Of a stretch of DNA of 64,000 bases, positions 44,287 through 54,172 are shown in pieces; within the stretch, counting starts at the first letter, position 1; every line of letters starts with the position of its first letter. Position numbers and translations under genes: made by a program. The stretch is from Lachnospiraceae bacterium (GTDB lineage Bacteria > Bacillota > Clostridia > Lachnospirales > Lachnospiraceae), in NCBI GenBank assembly GCA_017619295.1, contig JAFZSQ010000061.1:1-64000 (forward strand), read 5' to 3'. The notes under the pieces are model-generated. The model saw nothing but the letters and a program-made list of their open reading frames with translations, did no database searches and was not told the origin of the DNA.

Positions 44287-45958
44287 AAGAATTATACAAA
44301 AGTATAGCTTAATACCGGAGTTTATATTTTGCGGTCTCTTCTTTTATTTGGTGTGGATGAAGTGCGGCCTTTGGTTTGAAACTAATGACGATTTGATAAT
44401 CAATGACCTGCTTAGAGGAGCCATTACAGGAAAACCTGAATACCACACGATTTATAACTCTGTTATTTTGACAGCTCCATTATCGTTACTTTATAGAATC
44501 GCCCCGACAATTCCTTGGTGGGGCGGATTTTTGCTTGTTTGCAATGGAATATCTATTCTTATTCCGCTTGATGCCATTGTTAAAAAGAGTAAAGACTTAT
44601 TCACCATGTTTTGCGGTGGATTCGCGGTTTTGGCTTGCCTTTTACCTTCCCTCTATATCAGAGGAAGATTACAATACACATCGACAGCCATGCTTCTTGC
44701 CATCGCTGGGTTTGTAGCCCTTGTTCTATATGAAAATGTGGCAGGTATGTGGCTGTTTGGAATTCTTGAATTCCTGGCCTTTATAATAAGACCTGAAGCA
44801 ATGGAGATTATTCTGCCCATTGGATTCGGCCTTTTACTCGTGGCTACTTCCATTACGGAAGAAGATTTTATACTTGGTATTAGGAAGATTCTTATATCTT
44901 TGGGAACGGCACTTCTTATTCTTATCATAGGACATGGAGTAAAATTTCTTGCCTATAGCGGAAACGAATGGACGGCGTCAAAGGATTTTGAAGCCGGAAG
45001 GCAGGAAATGTTTGATTATACGGGAATTGTCGGTTATGACCGGATAGACGAGTTTTATAAACGAGGTGTCACAAAGGAAGAGTATGACGCTTTTAGTCAT
45101 TCTCTTGTGCTTGATTATGAACACCTTGCTCAAGCTGTAAGAGCAGCGTCATATGTGAGCAAGTCAGAAGTGACCAATCCCGGCATACTTGAAATAATCA
45201 AATGGGTGTACGCTTACTCATATCTTAATATACTCCTGGGATTTACCTGGCTTGGTATCGCTCTAGGTGCTGCCTGGGGTGTCTTGCTTATCGTATCGAT
45301 ATTAAGGGGAAGAATAAAGAGCCTCATAGCTTTTGTTCTGATATATATGGTGAACAAGGGGATAACCTGGGGATACATATATTATAAGGGACGAATGCCC
45401 GAAAGAATAATGCTTCCGTTATATTTCCTGGAACTTTTATCTATAGTAGTGATACTTGTCCTCTTCATAAACGATGAGAGGAGAGAAAACTATTTGAGAT
45501 TGCTGATAATCCCGGTAATTGCTGCCATGGCCTATGTTTGTTTTGTCTCAGGAAAGCAGCAGTTTGGAACTTTATCGAAGCAATCAGAGTCTCTTCCAAT
45601 CCTTAGAGAAATGGAATCCGAGATATCCAATTATTGCAGGGAACATAATCATAACAAATTTATTCTAAGCACATATATATACTCAAATTACAGAAGAAGT
45701 GTGTTTGATGTAGGCGTGGATAATCCTGATTACGTATATGCCGGCGGATGGTTTTCCTGTCTGCCAAGTGTTAAGGCAAGGACGGGAGACTATCTAGAGT
45801 CCGGATATGTATATTTGATTACAACCGCTGAATCCATTAATGGAAATGTGGAAGCTGAGCAGGCTTTTCTAAATCAGAGATACGATTATAAACTTGAAAA
45901 AGAAGATGAATTAAACCTCGTAACCGGAGGAAAAGCGGTAGTTTATAGAGTAAGGTAA
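44273..45958 (+). CDS. Polytopic membrane protein with N-D-D loop (family B, copy 2)
   Basis: The protein is 561 aa from ATG 44273, overlapping the GtrB-like gene by 14 bases; farther upstream starts would overlap more. A first helix (about 15-35) leads to F-E-T-N-D-D-L-I, then L-L-Y-R-I-A-P-T-I-P-W, about ten helices, G-R-M-P-E-R-I-M-L-P-L-Y-F and a soluble tail with G-G-W-F. It shares these points with 39190 and 52379. The fold and the acidic loop suggest a GT-C-type enzyme; the function is not established. Confidence 0.75.
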   Translation: METCRRIIQKYSLIPEFIFCGLFFYLVWMKCGLWFETNDDLIINDLLRGAITGKPEYHTIYNSVILTAPLSLLYRIAPTIPWWGGFLLVCNGISILIPLDAIVKKSKDLFTMFCGGFAVLACLLPSLYIRGRLQYTSTAMLLAIAGFVALVLYENVAGMWLFGILEFLAFIIRPEAMEIILPIGFGLLLVATSITEEDFILGIRKILISLGTALLILIIGHGVKFLAYSGNEWTASKDFEAGRQEMFDYTGIVGYDRIDEFYKRGVTKEEYDAFSHSLVLDYEHLAQAVRAASYVSKSEVTNPGILEIIKWVYAYSYLNILLGFTWLGIALGAAWGVLLIVSILRGRIKSLIAFVLIYMVNKGITWGYIYYKGRMPERIMLPLYFLELLSIVVILVLFINDERRENYLRLLIIPVIAAMAYVCFVSGKQQFGTLSKQSESLPILREMESEISNYCREHNHNKFILSTYIYSNYRRSVFDVGVDNPDYVYAGGWFSCLPSVKARTGDYLESGYVYLITTAESINGNVEAEQAFLNQRYDYKLEKEDELNLVTGGKAVVYRVR

Positions 45959-45964
45959 ATTCAA

Positions 45965-47041
45965 ATGAGTGAAACGAAATCTAAAAGACAACCTTCAATA
46001 GAAGTACTTAGATCACTGGCCATGCTAATGGTCATTACCATGCATTATCTTGATAAGGGTAAAGTAAATATAAGCTTGGGAGAGTCTCAGACTTTTTTAA
46101 GCGTAATGGGATGGCTTTTGCATTCATTCTCTATAGTAGCAGTTAATTGCTACGTGCTTATAAGTGGATATTTCCTGGTTGAAAGCAAGTTCAAGTGGAA
46201 AAAACTGGTGGAATTGGTTCTCCAGGTGCTTTTCTATTCAATACTTGTACCGATTGTGATGTTCGCTTTAGGCATTTTACCCGCATCTGAAATATCACTT
46301 TACAAGATATTCCTGTATGTATTCCCTATTCACACTGAGCATTATTGGTTTGCAACTTCATATATCATCATGTATGCCTTCTCACCCTTGTTGGCAGCGG
46401 GAATAAAGAACCTTGAAAAGAAGGAACTGAAAGTTACCATAGGTATTTTGCTTCTTATCTTTTCTGCGGTCAAAACAATCCTTCCCATCCAGATGGATTT
46501 GGATAAGTTTGGATATGATGCCATTTGGTTCATCATTCTTTTCATGATTGCAGGATATATAAGACTTTACGGATTAGAGTGGATAAAAACCTCAAAGAGA
46601 GGATTACTTGTGTATATCTGTGGAAGTATCTTAACCTTTTGCATTGCCTTTGTGGTAAGGGCTATTAGCCTATTTACCGGTAAGATGGGATACTTTGTAA
46701 CCAGGACATTTGACTATAACAACCTGGTTTGCCTTATAAGTTCAATAGGACTATTCTTATGTTTCCTTTACTGGAATGCCCCTGAAAATGGATTTACAAA
46801 ACTTGCGGTTAAGATAGCACCCTATACATTTGGAGTTTATCTTCTTCACGAACAGTGGGAGATGAGACATGTTTGGCCTAAACTTTTAGGAACCGGTAAG
46901 TTTGCAGGAACCGCATTACAGTTCCCTCATTGGATTGTAAGCATACTTATAGTCTTCTGGGTTGGAATCGGAGTGGATTTCCTTCGCAGTAAACTATTTG
47001 GATTGATAAAGAATAAGACATCAAAGGAATCTGATAAATGA
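45965..47041 (+). CDS. Acyltransferase family 3 membrane protein
   Basis: The protein is 358 aa with about ten helices. The family pattern is clear: I-E-V-L-R-S-L-A-M-L-M-V-I near residue 11, T-M-H-Y with the conserved His, and L-I-S-G-Y-F-L with a C-terminal Y-T-F-G-V-Y-L-L-H. It probably O-acetylates a sugar of the surface glycan outside the membrane; the SGNH-type protein at 40820 may complete or reverse this. The next gene overlaps by ATGA. Confidence 0.9.
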   Translation: MSETKSKRQPSIEVLRSLAMLMVITMHYLDKGKVNISLGESQTFLSVMGWLLHSFSIVAVNCYVLISGYFLVESKFKWKKLVELVLQVLFYSILVPIVMFALGILPASEISLYKIFLYVFPIHTEHYWFATSYIIMYAFSPLLAAGIKNLEKKELKVTIGILLLIFSAVKTILPIQMDLDKFGYDAIWFIILFMIAGYIRLYGLEWIKTSKRGLLVYICGSILTFCIAFVVRAISLFTGKMGYFVTRTFDYNNLVCLISSIGLFLCFLYWNAPENGFTKLAVKIAPYTFGVYLLHEQWEMRHVWPKLLGTGKFAGTALQFPHWIVSILIVFWVGIGVDFLRSKLFGLIKNKTSKESDK

Positions 47042-48567
47042 TAGACACTCATGTAAAGAGTATCTTAAACAGAATAAAACCCCAGTGGAAGGCTGCATTT
47101 ATAAGTGCATTTGTTATTGGAATCCTGACACATATGTACGTCATGACCAATAATCTTATGACTCCTGATGGAACCTGGAACATTTATTCCGACCAGGACA
47201 TGATATACCTTGGAAGACAGTTTCTTACTTATGCATGCAAGATAAGCTCTTTCTATAACCTCCCATGGCTTAACGGCCTGCTGGCAGTTATCTACATTGC
47301 CCTGGCGAGTGCAGTGGTGGTTGAAGCATTTGAGATTAAGAGTATAACCTTATCTGCATTAGTGGGTGGAATCATGGTTACGTTTCCTACTGTGGCATCC
47401 ACATTCTGCTATATTTTTACCATCGATGGCTATATGCTTGCGATGCTTTTAGCAGCTTTTGCAGTACTTGTAACTGACAGATATAAAAAGGGATGGATTG
47501 CAGGAATAGTACTGATTGGGTTAAGCCTTGGAATATATCAGGCGTATTATTCTTTTGCCATCTTACTTTGCATTCTGCTTTTGCTTATTGAGATTGCAAG
47601 GAACGTTGAAACTAAAAATATACTCATAAAAGCAGGAAAATACTGTGGAATGGGTATTGGCGGATATGTATTCTATGTGCTGACTCTTAAAGCCATGCTT
47701 GCATTAAAGCACATTGAAGTTACAGGCTACCAGGGAACGGATAAACTTCTTGGCAATCCCTTTATAAACATAAAGGATGGGATATTTGCATCCATAAGAA
47801 CCTTCGCTTCCTTTGGAGTAAAACAAAATGTACTTACAACAACTCCCACAATGACTGTTGCTTACACGCTGATGATAATAGTCGGGGTTGGATTGTTTAT
47901 ATTTTTGTTTTGCAGAAGCGGGGCAATAAAGAAGTGGGATAAGATACTTTTAACCATAATCCTCGTGGCATTTATCCCTGTTGGCACATCACTGGCAGCA
48001 GTAATGGAACCTAATGTTTTCTTCCATCTTTTGATGAGAATGCCATGGGTATTGTTCTTTGTGTTTATTCTGAAATTGACTGAGGAAATACCCACAGAGA
48101 AAATAAAACTCGTAACAATTGTTACACCAATCTGTGCCGCAGTTCTTATATTTGAATTTGCAGTAACTGCAAACACAGTATACTTCACCCTCAATGAACG
48201 CTATGAGAAGACCTATGGTCTATGCCTTAGATTAGTGGACGGACTTGAGGAAACTGAAGGGTACAAAACCGGAGATCATGTGGCGTTAATGGGAGGGTAT
48301 CCCGACAGAGAATACTATCCTGAAACCTGCATCACCTGGCAGGACTTATCGGGTTATTTTGATCCAAACGGAGAATATGTTGTAAGTGATGCCGGGAAGT
48401 TAAGAGACTTCTGTTATCATTACTTAAACTTTACGATAGTTCCCGCAACATATGAGGAGCACGGAATAATAGCTAACTCACAAGAGTACCTTGATATGCC
48501 TAAGTTTCCGGATAAAGACAGCGTTAAGAAGATTGAAGGTATCTGGGTAATAAAACTAAACGGATAA
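47038..48567 (+). CDS. GtrII-like polytopic glucosyltransferase (family A, copy 3)
   Basis: The protein is 509 aa, closely matching 41747 in pattern: F-I-S-A-F-V-I-G-I-L-T-H, P-D-G-T-W, Y-L-G-R-Q-F, F-P-T-V-A-S-T-F-C-Y, G-I-Y-Q-A-Y-Y and the tail R-Y-E-K-T-Y-G-L-C-L-R-L, ending K-I-E-G-I-W-V-I-K. About 11 helices. Two similar genes so near each other suggest duplication, with each copy adding a sugar at a different site. It overlaps the acyltransferase by four bases. Confidence 0.8.
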   Translation: MIDTHVKSILNRIKPQWKAAFISAFVIGILTHMYVMTNNLMTPDGTWNIYSDQDMIYLGRQFLTYACKISSFYNLPWLNGLLAVIYIALASAVVVEAFEIKSITLSALVGGIMVTFPTVASTFCYIFTIDGYMLAMLLAAFAVLVTDRYKKGWIAGIVLIGLSLGIYQAYYSFAILLCILLLLIEIARNVETKNILIKAGKYCGMGIGGYVFYVLTLKAMLALKHIEVTGYQGTDKLLGNPFINIKDGIFASIRTFASFGVKQNVLTTTPTMTVAYTLMIIVGVGLFIFLFCRSGAIKKWDKILLTIILVAFIPVGTSLAAVMEPNVFFHLLMRMPWVLFFVFILKLTEEIPTEKIKLVTIVTPICAAVLIFEFAVTANTVYFTLNERYEKTYGLCLRLVDGLEETEGYKTGDHVALMGGYPDREYYPETCITWQDLSGYFDPNGEYVVSDAGKLRDFCYHYLNFTIVPATYEEHGIIANSQEYLDMPKFPDKDSVKKIEGIWVIKLNG

Positions 48568-48577
48568 GGAATAAAGA

Positions 48578-49435
48578 ATGGTATCAATGATTATCGTGGA
48601 CTATAAGTCCATGGATAAAACATTTAAATATATAAAGCAATGCATAGACAATATTGCTGGTCTTGAGCATTTTGTCATTGTTGATAATGCTTCGGATACG
48701 CCTATTGAACCTAAGGTTGTTCAGGTGGCGAGTAAAGATGTATATATTGTTTCATCTGGTGAGAATGGCGGATATGCCAAGGGCAACAACCTTGGAGCCA
48801 GAACAGCCAGAGAACTTTGGAATGATGAATACTATATCTTTTCAAACAATGATTTGAAGTTCGATAACTCATTTTCTTTGGACGAATTCATAGCTCCATT
48901 TGAGAAAGATGAGAATGTGTCTGCGGTAGGTCCCAGGGTTCTTGGTCTTTCAGGAGATAATCAGAATCCTCTTCCGAACTTTACCTGGAAACAAATGCTG
49001 TTTGGTCATTTCTTGAGCCTTCTGCCTCCCAAAAGAATGAAAAAAAGACAGCAGTCAATTTCTGAAAAGTCAGGTAAAACAACTGCAGTAGTCGGCGCGT
49101 TTATGTGTGCTAAAGCCGAAGACTTCTGGAATGTGGGGGGATTCGATGAGAATACATTTCTGTTCTGTGAAGAAATGATTCTTTCAAGGAGACTTGAGAC
49201 AATTGGAAAGTATATGTACTACAACGACTCTGTGGAGATAATTCACGAGCATGGAGTGACGGTTAACAGCACTGTAGGAATATTTAGAAGCTTAAAAGCA
49301 GATTTTAATTCAAGGTATTACTATGCGAAGGAATACTGTAAAGCCGGAAAAGGTTGGCTTATTCTTTCCAAGGTAAATTTCAACATAGTAATGGCTTTGT
49401 TTAAACTAAAGAAGAGTATAAAAGGAAAAAGATAA
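48578..49435 (+). CDS. Family 2 glycosyltransferase (rhamnosyltransferase-like)
   Basis: The protein is 285 aa with an AAGGAATAAAG site. I-I-V-D-Y-K-S near residue 5, I-V-D-N-A-S-D-T near 33, G-G-Y-A-K-G-N-N-L-G-A-R near 64 and S-N-N-D-L near 89 match the WbbL/rhamnosyltransferase branch of GT2, in which N-N-D replaces the usual D-x-D. G-G-F-D-E-N near 190 is the acceptor-side loop. It is cytoplasmic. The next gene starts directly after its stop codon. Confidence 0.88.
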   Translation: MVSMIIVDYKSMDKTFKYIKQCIDNIAGLEHFVIVDNASDTPIEPKVVQVASKDVYIVSSGENGGYAKGNNLGARTARELWNDEYYIFSNNDLKFDNSFSLDEFIAPFEKDENVSAVGPRVLGLSGDNQNPLPNFTWKQMLFGHFLSLLPPKRMKKRQQSISEKSGKTTAVVGAFMCAKAEDFWNVGGFDENTFLFCEEMILSRRLETIGKYMYYNDSVEIIHEHGVTVNSTVGIFRSLKADFNSRYYYAKEYCKAGKGWLILSKVNFNIVMALFKLKKSIKGKR

Positions 49436-51238
49436 GTGGTGCCAGATCAGAATAAAACCCTTAACAGAATAGAGAAATACCTGATTCCGATAATCCTTGG
49501 TCTCATGCCCCTTGTAAATTTTAACCAAGGCGTAGACTATATTGACAGTATGTACAGCCCCGGGAATTTCGTTTTCTTTAAGCAGATGAAAGGCACTTGG
49601 GTGGTTGCAACATTCCTTGCCAACGCCATTGGTCATGTGTTTACGTTGCTTCCTGGTGGCGGGACTTATGTTGGTATAAGACTTTACACCAGTTTAGTTA
49701 TAAGTATCATTGCTCTAGTTTCATTCTATACACTCAAGAAAAGAATTCCTTGGTATATTGTTGCAGTCGGTGAAACCATAGCCATTTGCCTTTGCTGGTG
49801 TCCGACTACTATTCTATATAATTATTTGACCTATCTATTTATGACTGTAGGTCTTGTTTTTCTTTACAAAGGTCTTACGGAAGAAAAGAAATCATTCCTA
49901 ATTCTTGCAGGACTTTCACTGGGAGTAAATCTCTTTGTTAGATTTCCTAACATTGTTGAAGTCGGATTTATAGTGTCAGCTTGGGTGTATGGAATACTTA
50001 AGAAAAAGAAGTTCACAAAGGTCCTTGTAGAGACGTTAATGTGTATGTTGGGCTATGCAATTGGAACTGGTCTTATTATGGGCGTTATTGTAATGCTTTA
50101 TGGGGCTGATGCATATATCAACATGATTACGTCACTGTTTGGAATGACCGGTGATAATACCTCATATAAGCCCATACAGATGGTGTTTGCGGTTTTAAGA
50201 GAACTGAGGATAGGTCTTAAATGGCCCTTTATTATGGCTATACCTGTGGCTGCTTTATCTATTGCGTTTAAGTTTGCCAAAGGAAAGTCTGTTACCGGTT
50301 TGAGGATTCTTTCTGTTATAGCAATGCCAGTAACGATTCTTCTTTGCATGAAACTTGGAATGTTTAACAGGGATTATAACTCATATCAATCTATTATGGG
50401 ACCGGCTGTAACCTTTGTAATTATAGCGATAGTTATTTCGGTAATTAAGATTTTTAGCAGAAATACAGATGCAGATACAAAACTGGTTTATGGATTAATC
50501 CTTTTATGCATTGCTATCACACCCCTTGGAAGTAATAATGCGTTATTTCCTGTTTATAACAACCTATTCCTTATCTGTCCCGTAATACTTATGGCTATTT
50601 GGAAGATGGTTAATCAATATAAAAATAAAGAAATTGCTTTACCCGCTATCGCAATGGTTGCGGGAATGGTACTGGTACTTTTCGTTCAATCAGTTTGCTT
50701 TGACGCAACGTTTTCTTTTAGGGGATATAAAAAAACAGAAGAAATAGATTATGTAGTTACGCGCAATGAGATTCTGTATGGTTGCACAAGCAATTTTGAT
50801 AAAGTTAAGGTTATAGAAGAATTAACGGAATACTGGGAAAATAATAAGACGGAGAAGGTGCTTCTTCTTGGTAATATTCCGGGGGTTTCGTATTTCTTAA
50901 ATGTACCTACAGCTATCCCCACAAGCTGGCCTGATCTTGGCTCATATTCTTATGATACATATAAGAAGGATATGAAAGAGCTTGAAGGAAGAATTGATGA
51001 GAAGGGAGAAGAACTTCCAACTATTATTCTCAGTTTGGGGGCAAATGCCGTAATAACAAATGACAAAGAAGCCCAAGAGTGGTTTAATGAAAACAAAGAG
51101 GATGGAGAAGGTTATCTTGATGTAATGCTTTCTGATCCGAAATACTCTGACATGGGTGAATTTATTAAAAAGTATGGATATGAGATGCAACTATGTAACG
51201 AGAAGTTCGTAGTGTATACTGCATCAAATAATAAATAA
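49436..51238 (+). CDS. Polytopic membrane protein, possible GT-C glycosyltransferase
   Basis: The protein is 600 aa from GTG 49436 with AAAAGGAAAAAG before it. A first helix leads to N-F-N-Q-G-V-D-Y-I-D-S near residue 25, an acidic first loop. About 11 helices follow and a soluble tail of about 150 residues with V-L-L-L-G-N-I-P-G-V. It is not an obvious member of families A or B, though the overall layout (helices plus a C-terminal soluble tail) is shared. The function is unknown; lipid-donor sugar transfer outside the membrane is inferred from layout and context. Confidence 0.68.
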   Translation: MVPDQNKTLNRIEKYLIPIILGLMPLVNFNQGVDYIDSMYSPGNFVFFKQMKGTWVVATFLANAIGHVFTLLPGGGTYVGIRLYTSLVISIIALVSFYTLKKRIPWYIVAVGETIAICLCWCPTTILYNYLTYLFMTVGLVFLYKGLTEEKKSFLILAGLSLGVNLFVRFPNIVEVGFIVSAWVYGILKKKKFTKVLVETLMCMLGYAIGTGLIMGVIVMLYGADAYINMITSLFGMTGDNTSYKPIQMVFAVLRELRIGLKWPFIMAIPVAALSIAFKFAKGKSVTGLRILSVIAMPVTILLCMKLGMFNRDYNSYQSIMGPAVTFVIIAIVISVIKIFSRNTDADTKLVYGLILLCIAITPLGSNNALFPVYNNLFLICPVILMAIWKMVNQYKNKEIALPAIAMVAGMVLVLFVQSVCFDATFSFRGYKKTEEIDYVVTRNEILYGCTSNFDKVKVIEELTEYWENNKTEKVLLLGNIPGVSYFLNVPTAIPTSWPDLGSYSYDTYKKDMKELEGRIDEKGEELPTIILSLGANAVITNDKEAQEWFNENKEDGEGYLDVMLSDPKYSDMGEFIKKYGYEMQLCNEKFVVYTASNNK

Positions 51239-51255
51239 TAAGAATCGAGAAAACG

Positions 51256-52386
51256 ATGATTAATTTTAATGTACCTCCCTTTACAGGGAAAGAATTTGAT
51301 TACATGAAACAGGCTGTTGAAGCACAGAAGATTTGTGGAGACGGTCAATTCACAAAGAAATGTAACGAATGGATTGAGAAGAAAACAGGAACAGGTAAAG
51401 CCTTGCTTACCACCTCATGCACACATGCTCTTGAGATGGCAGCTTTACTTTGTGATATTAAAGCCGGCGATGAAGTTATTCTTCCCTCATATACCTTTGT
51501 ATCAACAGCAGATGCATTCGTATTAAGAGGAGCAACAGCAGTATTTGTGGATATCAGACCTGATACCATGAATATCGATGAGAAGCTCATTGAGGATGCC
51601 ATCACAGATAAGACCAAGGCTATAGCTCCTGTTCATTACGCCGGCGTTGGCTGTGAGATGGATACCATTATGGATATCGCAAAGCGTCACAACCTTAAGG
51701 TCGTTGAGGATGCTGCTCAGGGCATCATGGCAACATATAAGGGTAAGGCGCTGGGAGCAATAGGTGATTACGGCGCATTCAGTTTCCATGAGACGAAGAA
51801 CTATTCCATGGGTGAAGGCGGAGCTGTTCTTATTAAGAACCCTAAAGATGCTGAGAGGGCTGAAATCTACAGGGAAAAGGGAACCAACAGAAGCCAGTAT
51901 TACAGAGGTCAGGTCGATAAGTACAGATGGATGGAGTTTGGTTCATCTTACCTTCCCAGTGATATGAACGCAGCTTATCTCTACGCACAGCTTGAGATAG
52001 CCGATGAAATAAACAATGCAAGAATGCACGTTTGGAACATGTATAACGAAGAGCTTAATGATCTTAAGGAAGCAGGTAAGATTGAACTTCCTTATATCCC
52101 CAAAGAGTGTGTTCACAATGCTCACATGTTCTACCTTAAGACTAAAGACCTTGATGAGAGAACTAAACTTATTGACTTCCTTAAGAAGAACGAAATCCTT
52201 TCTGTATTCCACTATGTGCCTCTTCATACTGCACCTGCAGGCGTTAAGTACGGAAGATTCCATGGTGAAGATAAATATACAACCAAAGAGAGCGACAGAC
52301 TTGTAAGACTTCCTCTCTACTTTGGCTTGAAGGATGATCAGGTAGAGTATATCGTAAGCAAAGTAAAGGAATTCTATAATGCGTAA
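51256..52386 (+). CDS. wecE: WecE-type dTDP-4-amino-4,6-dideoxygalactose transaminase
   Basis: The protein is 376 aa. WecE (RffA) aminates dTDP-4-keto-6-deoxyglucose to dTDP-Fuc4N. The start, F-N-V-P-P-F-T-G-K-E, then G-D-G-Q-F-T-K-K-C and T-S-C-T-H-A-L-E-M-A-A, follows the WecE pattern. The PLP lysine is in F-H-E-T-K-N-Y-S-M-G-E-G-G and V-V-E-D-A-A-Q-G is the ring-binding Asp. No dTDP-sugar genes (rmlA, rmlB) are in the window, so the substrate must be supplied from elsewhere. It overlaps the next gene by eight bases. Confidence 0.9.
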   Translation: MINFNVPPFTGKEFDYMKQAVEAQKICGDGQFTKKCNEWIEKKTGTGKALLTTSCTHALEMAALLCDIKAGDEVILPSYTFVSTADAFVLRGATAVFVDIRPDTMNIDEKLIEDAITDKTKAIAPVHYAGVGCEMDTIMDIAKRHNLKVVEDAAQGIMATYKGKALGAIGDYGAFSFHETKNYSMGEGGAVLIKNPKDAERAEIYREKGTNRSQYYRGQVDKYRWMEFGSSYLPSDMNAAYLYAQLEIADEINNARMHVWNMYNEELNDLKEAGKIELPYIPKECVHNAHMFYLKTKDLDERTKLIDFLKKNEILSVFHYVPLHTAPAGVKYGRFHGEDKYTTKESDRLVRLPLYFGLKDDQVEYIVSKVKEFYNA

Positions 52387-54172
52387 TTTCGCAAGGAAGA
52401 ATGAAAACCTAATAATATCCATGGCAGTCACCTTGATAATGGTGACTGTTATTGGTATATGCTTTGATTACTATTATCAGGCCAATGATGACATAACGAT
52501 TAAAAATATACTTTCAGGAGTTTATACAGGAACACCTGAAAGCAGAAACATACAGATGCACTACCCTATGAGCTTGCTTATTAGTTTACTGTACCGGATT
52601 GGGAGAGGAATTCCCTGGTATGGTTTGCTTTTATGTACAGCTCATTTTTTCTCCTTTGGGTACATAGCCTATAACACTTGCAAAGTAATCAATAAAACAT
52701 GGCTCAAGGTAATAGTGGCAACAGTTGAAGTTGCACTATTTACAAGTGCAATGCTTTATGAAATCGTGTTTACCCAGTATACGGTAACTGTCGGAATCAT
52801 TGCATCAGCAGGCATGTTCGGCCTTTATCTTTCCGACAGAACATTGGAGCCTAAGGAATTTATAAAGAGAAATATTCCCAATTTCATCTTGATTTTTGTG
52901 GCATTCATCACAAGATCAGAGATGCTTCTTCTTATGATGCCTTTCATTTGTCTCGCAGGTCTTTTTAAATGGACAGACACAGACAAGACAAACGGAGAGA
53001 AGGCGTTTGATAAGAAGAGTCTGATTAAATACTTTGGGGCTTTTGCCATTATTCTTGTTTCACTGGGAATTGGACAGCTGATTCATACAGTGGCATATAT
53101 GAACCCTGAGTGGAAAGAATTTGTAAGATTCTTTGATAACAGAACTGAGTTATATGATTACCAGTTCGTTCCCTCATATGAAGGAAACGAAGCCTTCTAC
53201 GACAGCATTAACTTAAAGAAAGAGGAAGTTACTCTTCTTGAGAATTATAACTTTGGAATAGACTCAGATATTACTGCGGATACATTAAAGCAGGTAGCTG
53301 ATTATGCCAAGAGTTTAAAGGGTGATAACAGCAGCCTTATTACAAGGATGAAGGCGGCCATTCCTGACTACAAGTACATTCTCAGATACGGCCAGGAGAA
53401 TGACGTTTACGGCAGGAACTTGCGAGAGTTATATCTTGTTGGAATGCTTATGCTGGTGCTCTTAATCATTAAGAATAATGAGCTTTTACGTATTTGGCAG
53501 CCTGCACTTCTCTTTATTGTTCGAAGCGGGCTCTGGCTATACATGATTTCTACAGGAAGATATCCTGCTAGAATTACCCATTCTCTGTACTTTATTGAGC
53601 TTGTACTTATAATCGGAATGATAATCTATCAGGCTAAGAAAGAAAGACAAAAGAGATTCCCCATGGCTACGGTCCTTGCAATTATGCTTTTTGCACTTTT
53701 CTGTGTAAGTGTATTTGCGATTAATTATCAGAGAGTACAGCAGGAAAGCATACAGCGAGATAAGGCCAATGAAGAAAAAGATGCCCTTCACGAGTATTGT
53801 AAAGCGCATCCCGAAAACTACTATTTCGTGGATGTTTATTCCTTCTGCTCTTCAATGGATGACCATGTGGAATACTCTGAGAAGATCTTTGAAAATGTGG
53901 ACAACACCATAAATAATTATGACTATCTCGGTGGCTGGATAATGAACAGCCCTCATACCTGGGATAAGCTTTCTAATTATGGAATAGGGAAAGAGAAGGA
54001 CGAGATAGAAAAGAGTATAACAGATAAAGAAAATGTTTACGTAATAGTTCGAGATGACAGAGATACTGACTGGATTTCGGATTATTATAACGGTAAAAGA
54101 AATACGACTGTATCAATAGATAGTATTGATACAATCGCAAATAGGTTTGGAGTATATAAAATCTCAAGGTAA
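52379..54172 (+). CDS. Polytopic membrane protein with N-D-D loop (family B, copy 3)
   Basis: The protein is 597 aa, starting eight bases before the wecE stop. Helix 1 (about 12-32) is followed by Y-Q-A-N-D-D-I-T-I, then L-L-Y-R-I-G-R-G-I-P-W-Y, about ten helices, G-R-Y-P-A-R-I-T-H-S-L-Y-F and a soluble tail with L-G-G-W-I. These points match 39190 and 44273. It ends operon 2 and overlaps the 3' end of the reverse-strand gene at 54164 by nine bases, with no visible terminator between. A GT-C-like role is inferred. Confidence 0.75.
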   Translation: MRNFARKNENLIISMAVTLIMVTVIGICFDYYYQANDDITIKNILSGVYTGTPESRNIQMHYPMSLLISLLYRIGRGIPWYGLLLCTAHFFSFGYIAYNTCKVINKTWLKVIVATVEVALFTSAMLYEIVFTQYTVTVGIIASAGMFGLYLSDRTLEPKEFIKRNIPNFILIFVAFITRSEMLLLMMPFICLAGLFKWTDTDKTNGEKAFDKKSLIKYFGAFAIILVSLGIGQLIHTVAYMNPEWKEFVRFFDNRTELYDYQFVPSYEGNEAFYDSINLKKEEVTLLENYNFGIDSDITADTLKQVADYAKSLKGDNSSLITRMKAAIPDYKYILRYGQENDVYGRNLRELYLVGMLMLVLLIIKNNELLRIWQPALLFIVRSGLWLYMISTGRYPARITHSLYFIELVLIIGMIIYQAKKERQKRFPMATVLAIMLFALFCVSVFAINYQRVQQESIQRDKANEEKDALHEYCKAHPENYYFVDVYSFCSSMDDHVEYSEKIFENVDNTINNYDYLGGWIMNSPHTWDKLSNYGIGKEKDEIEKSITDKENVYVIVRDDRDTDWISDYYNGKRNTTVSIDSIDTIANRFGVYKISR

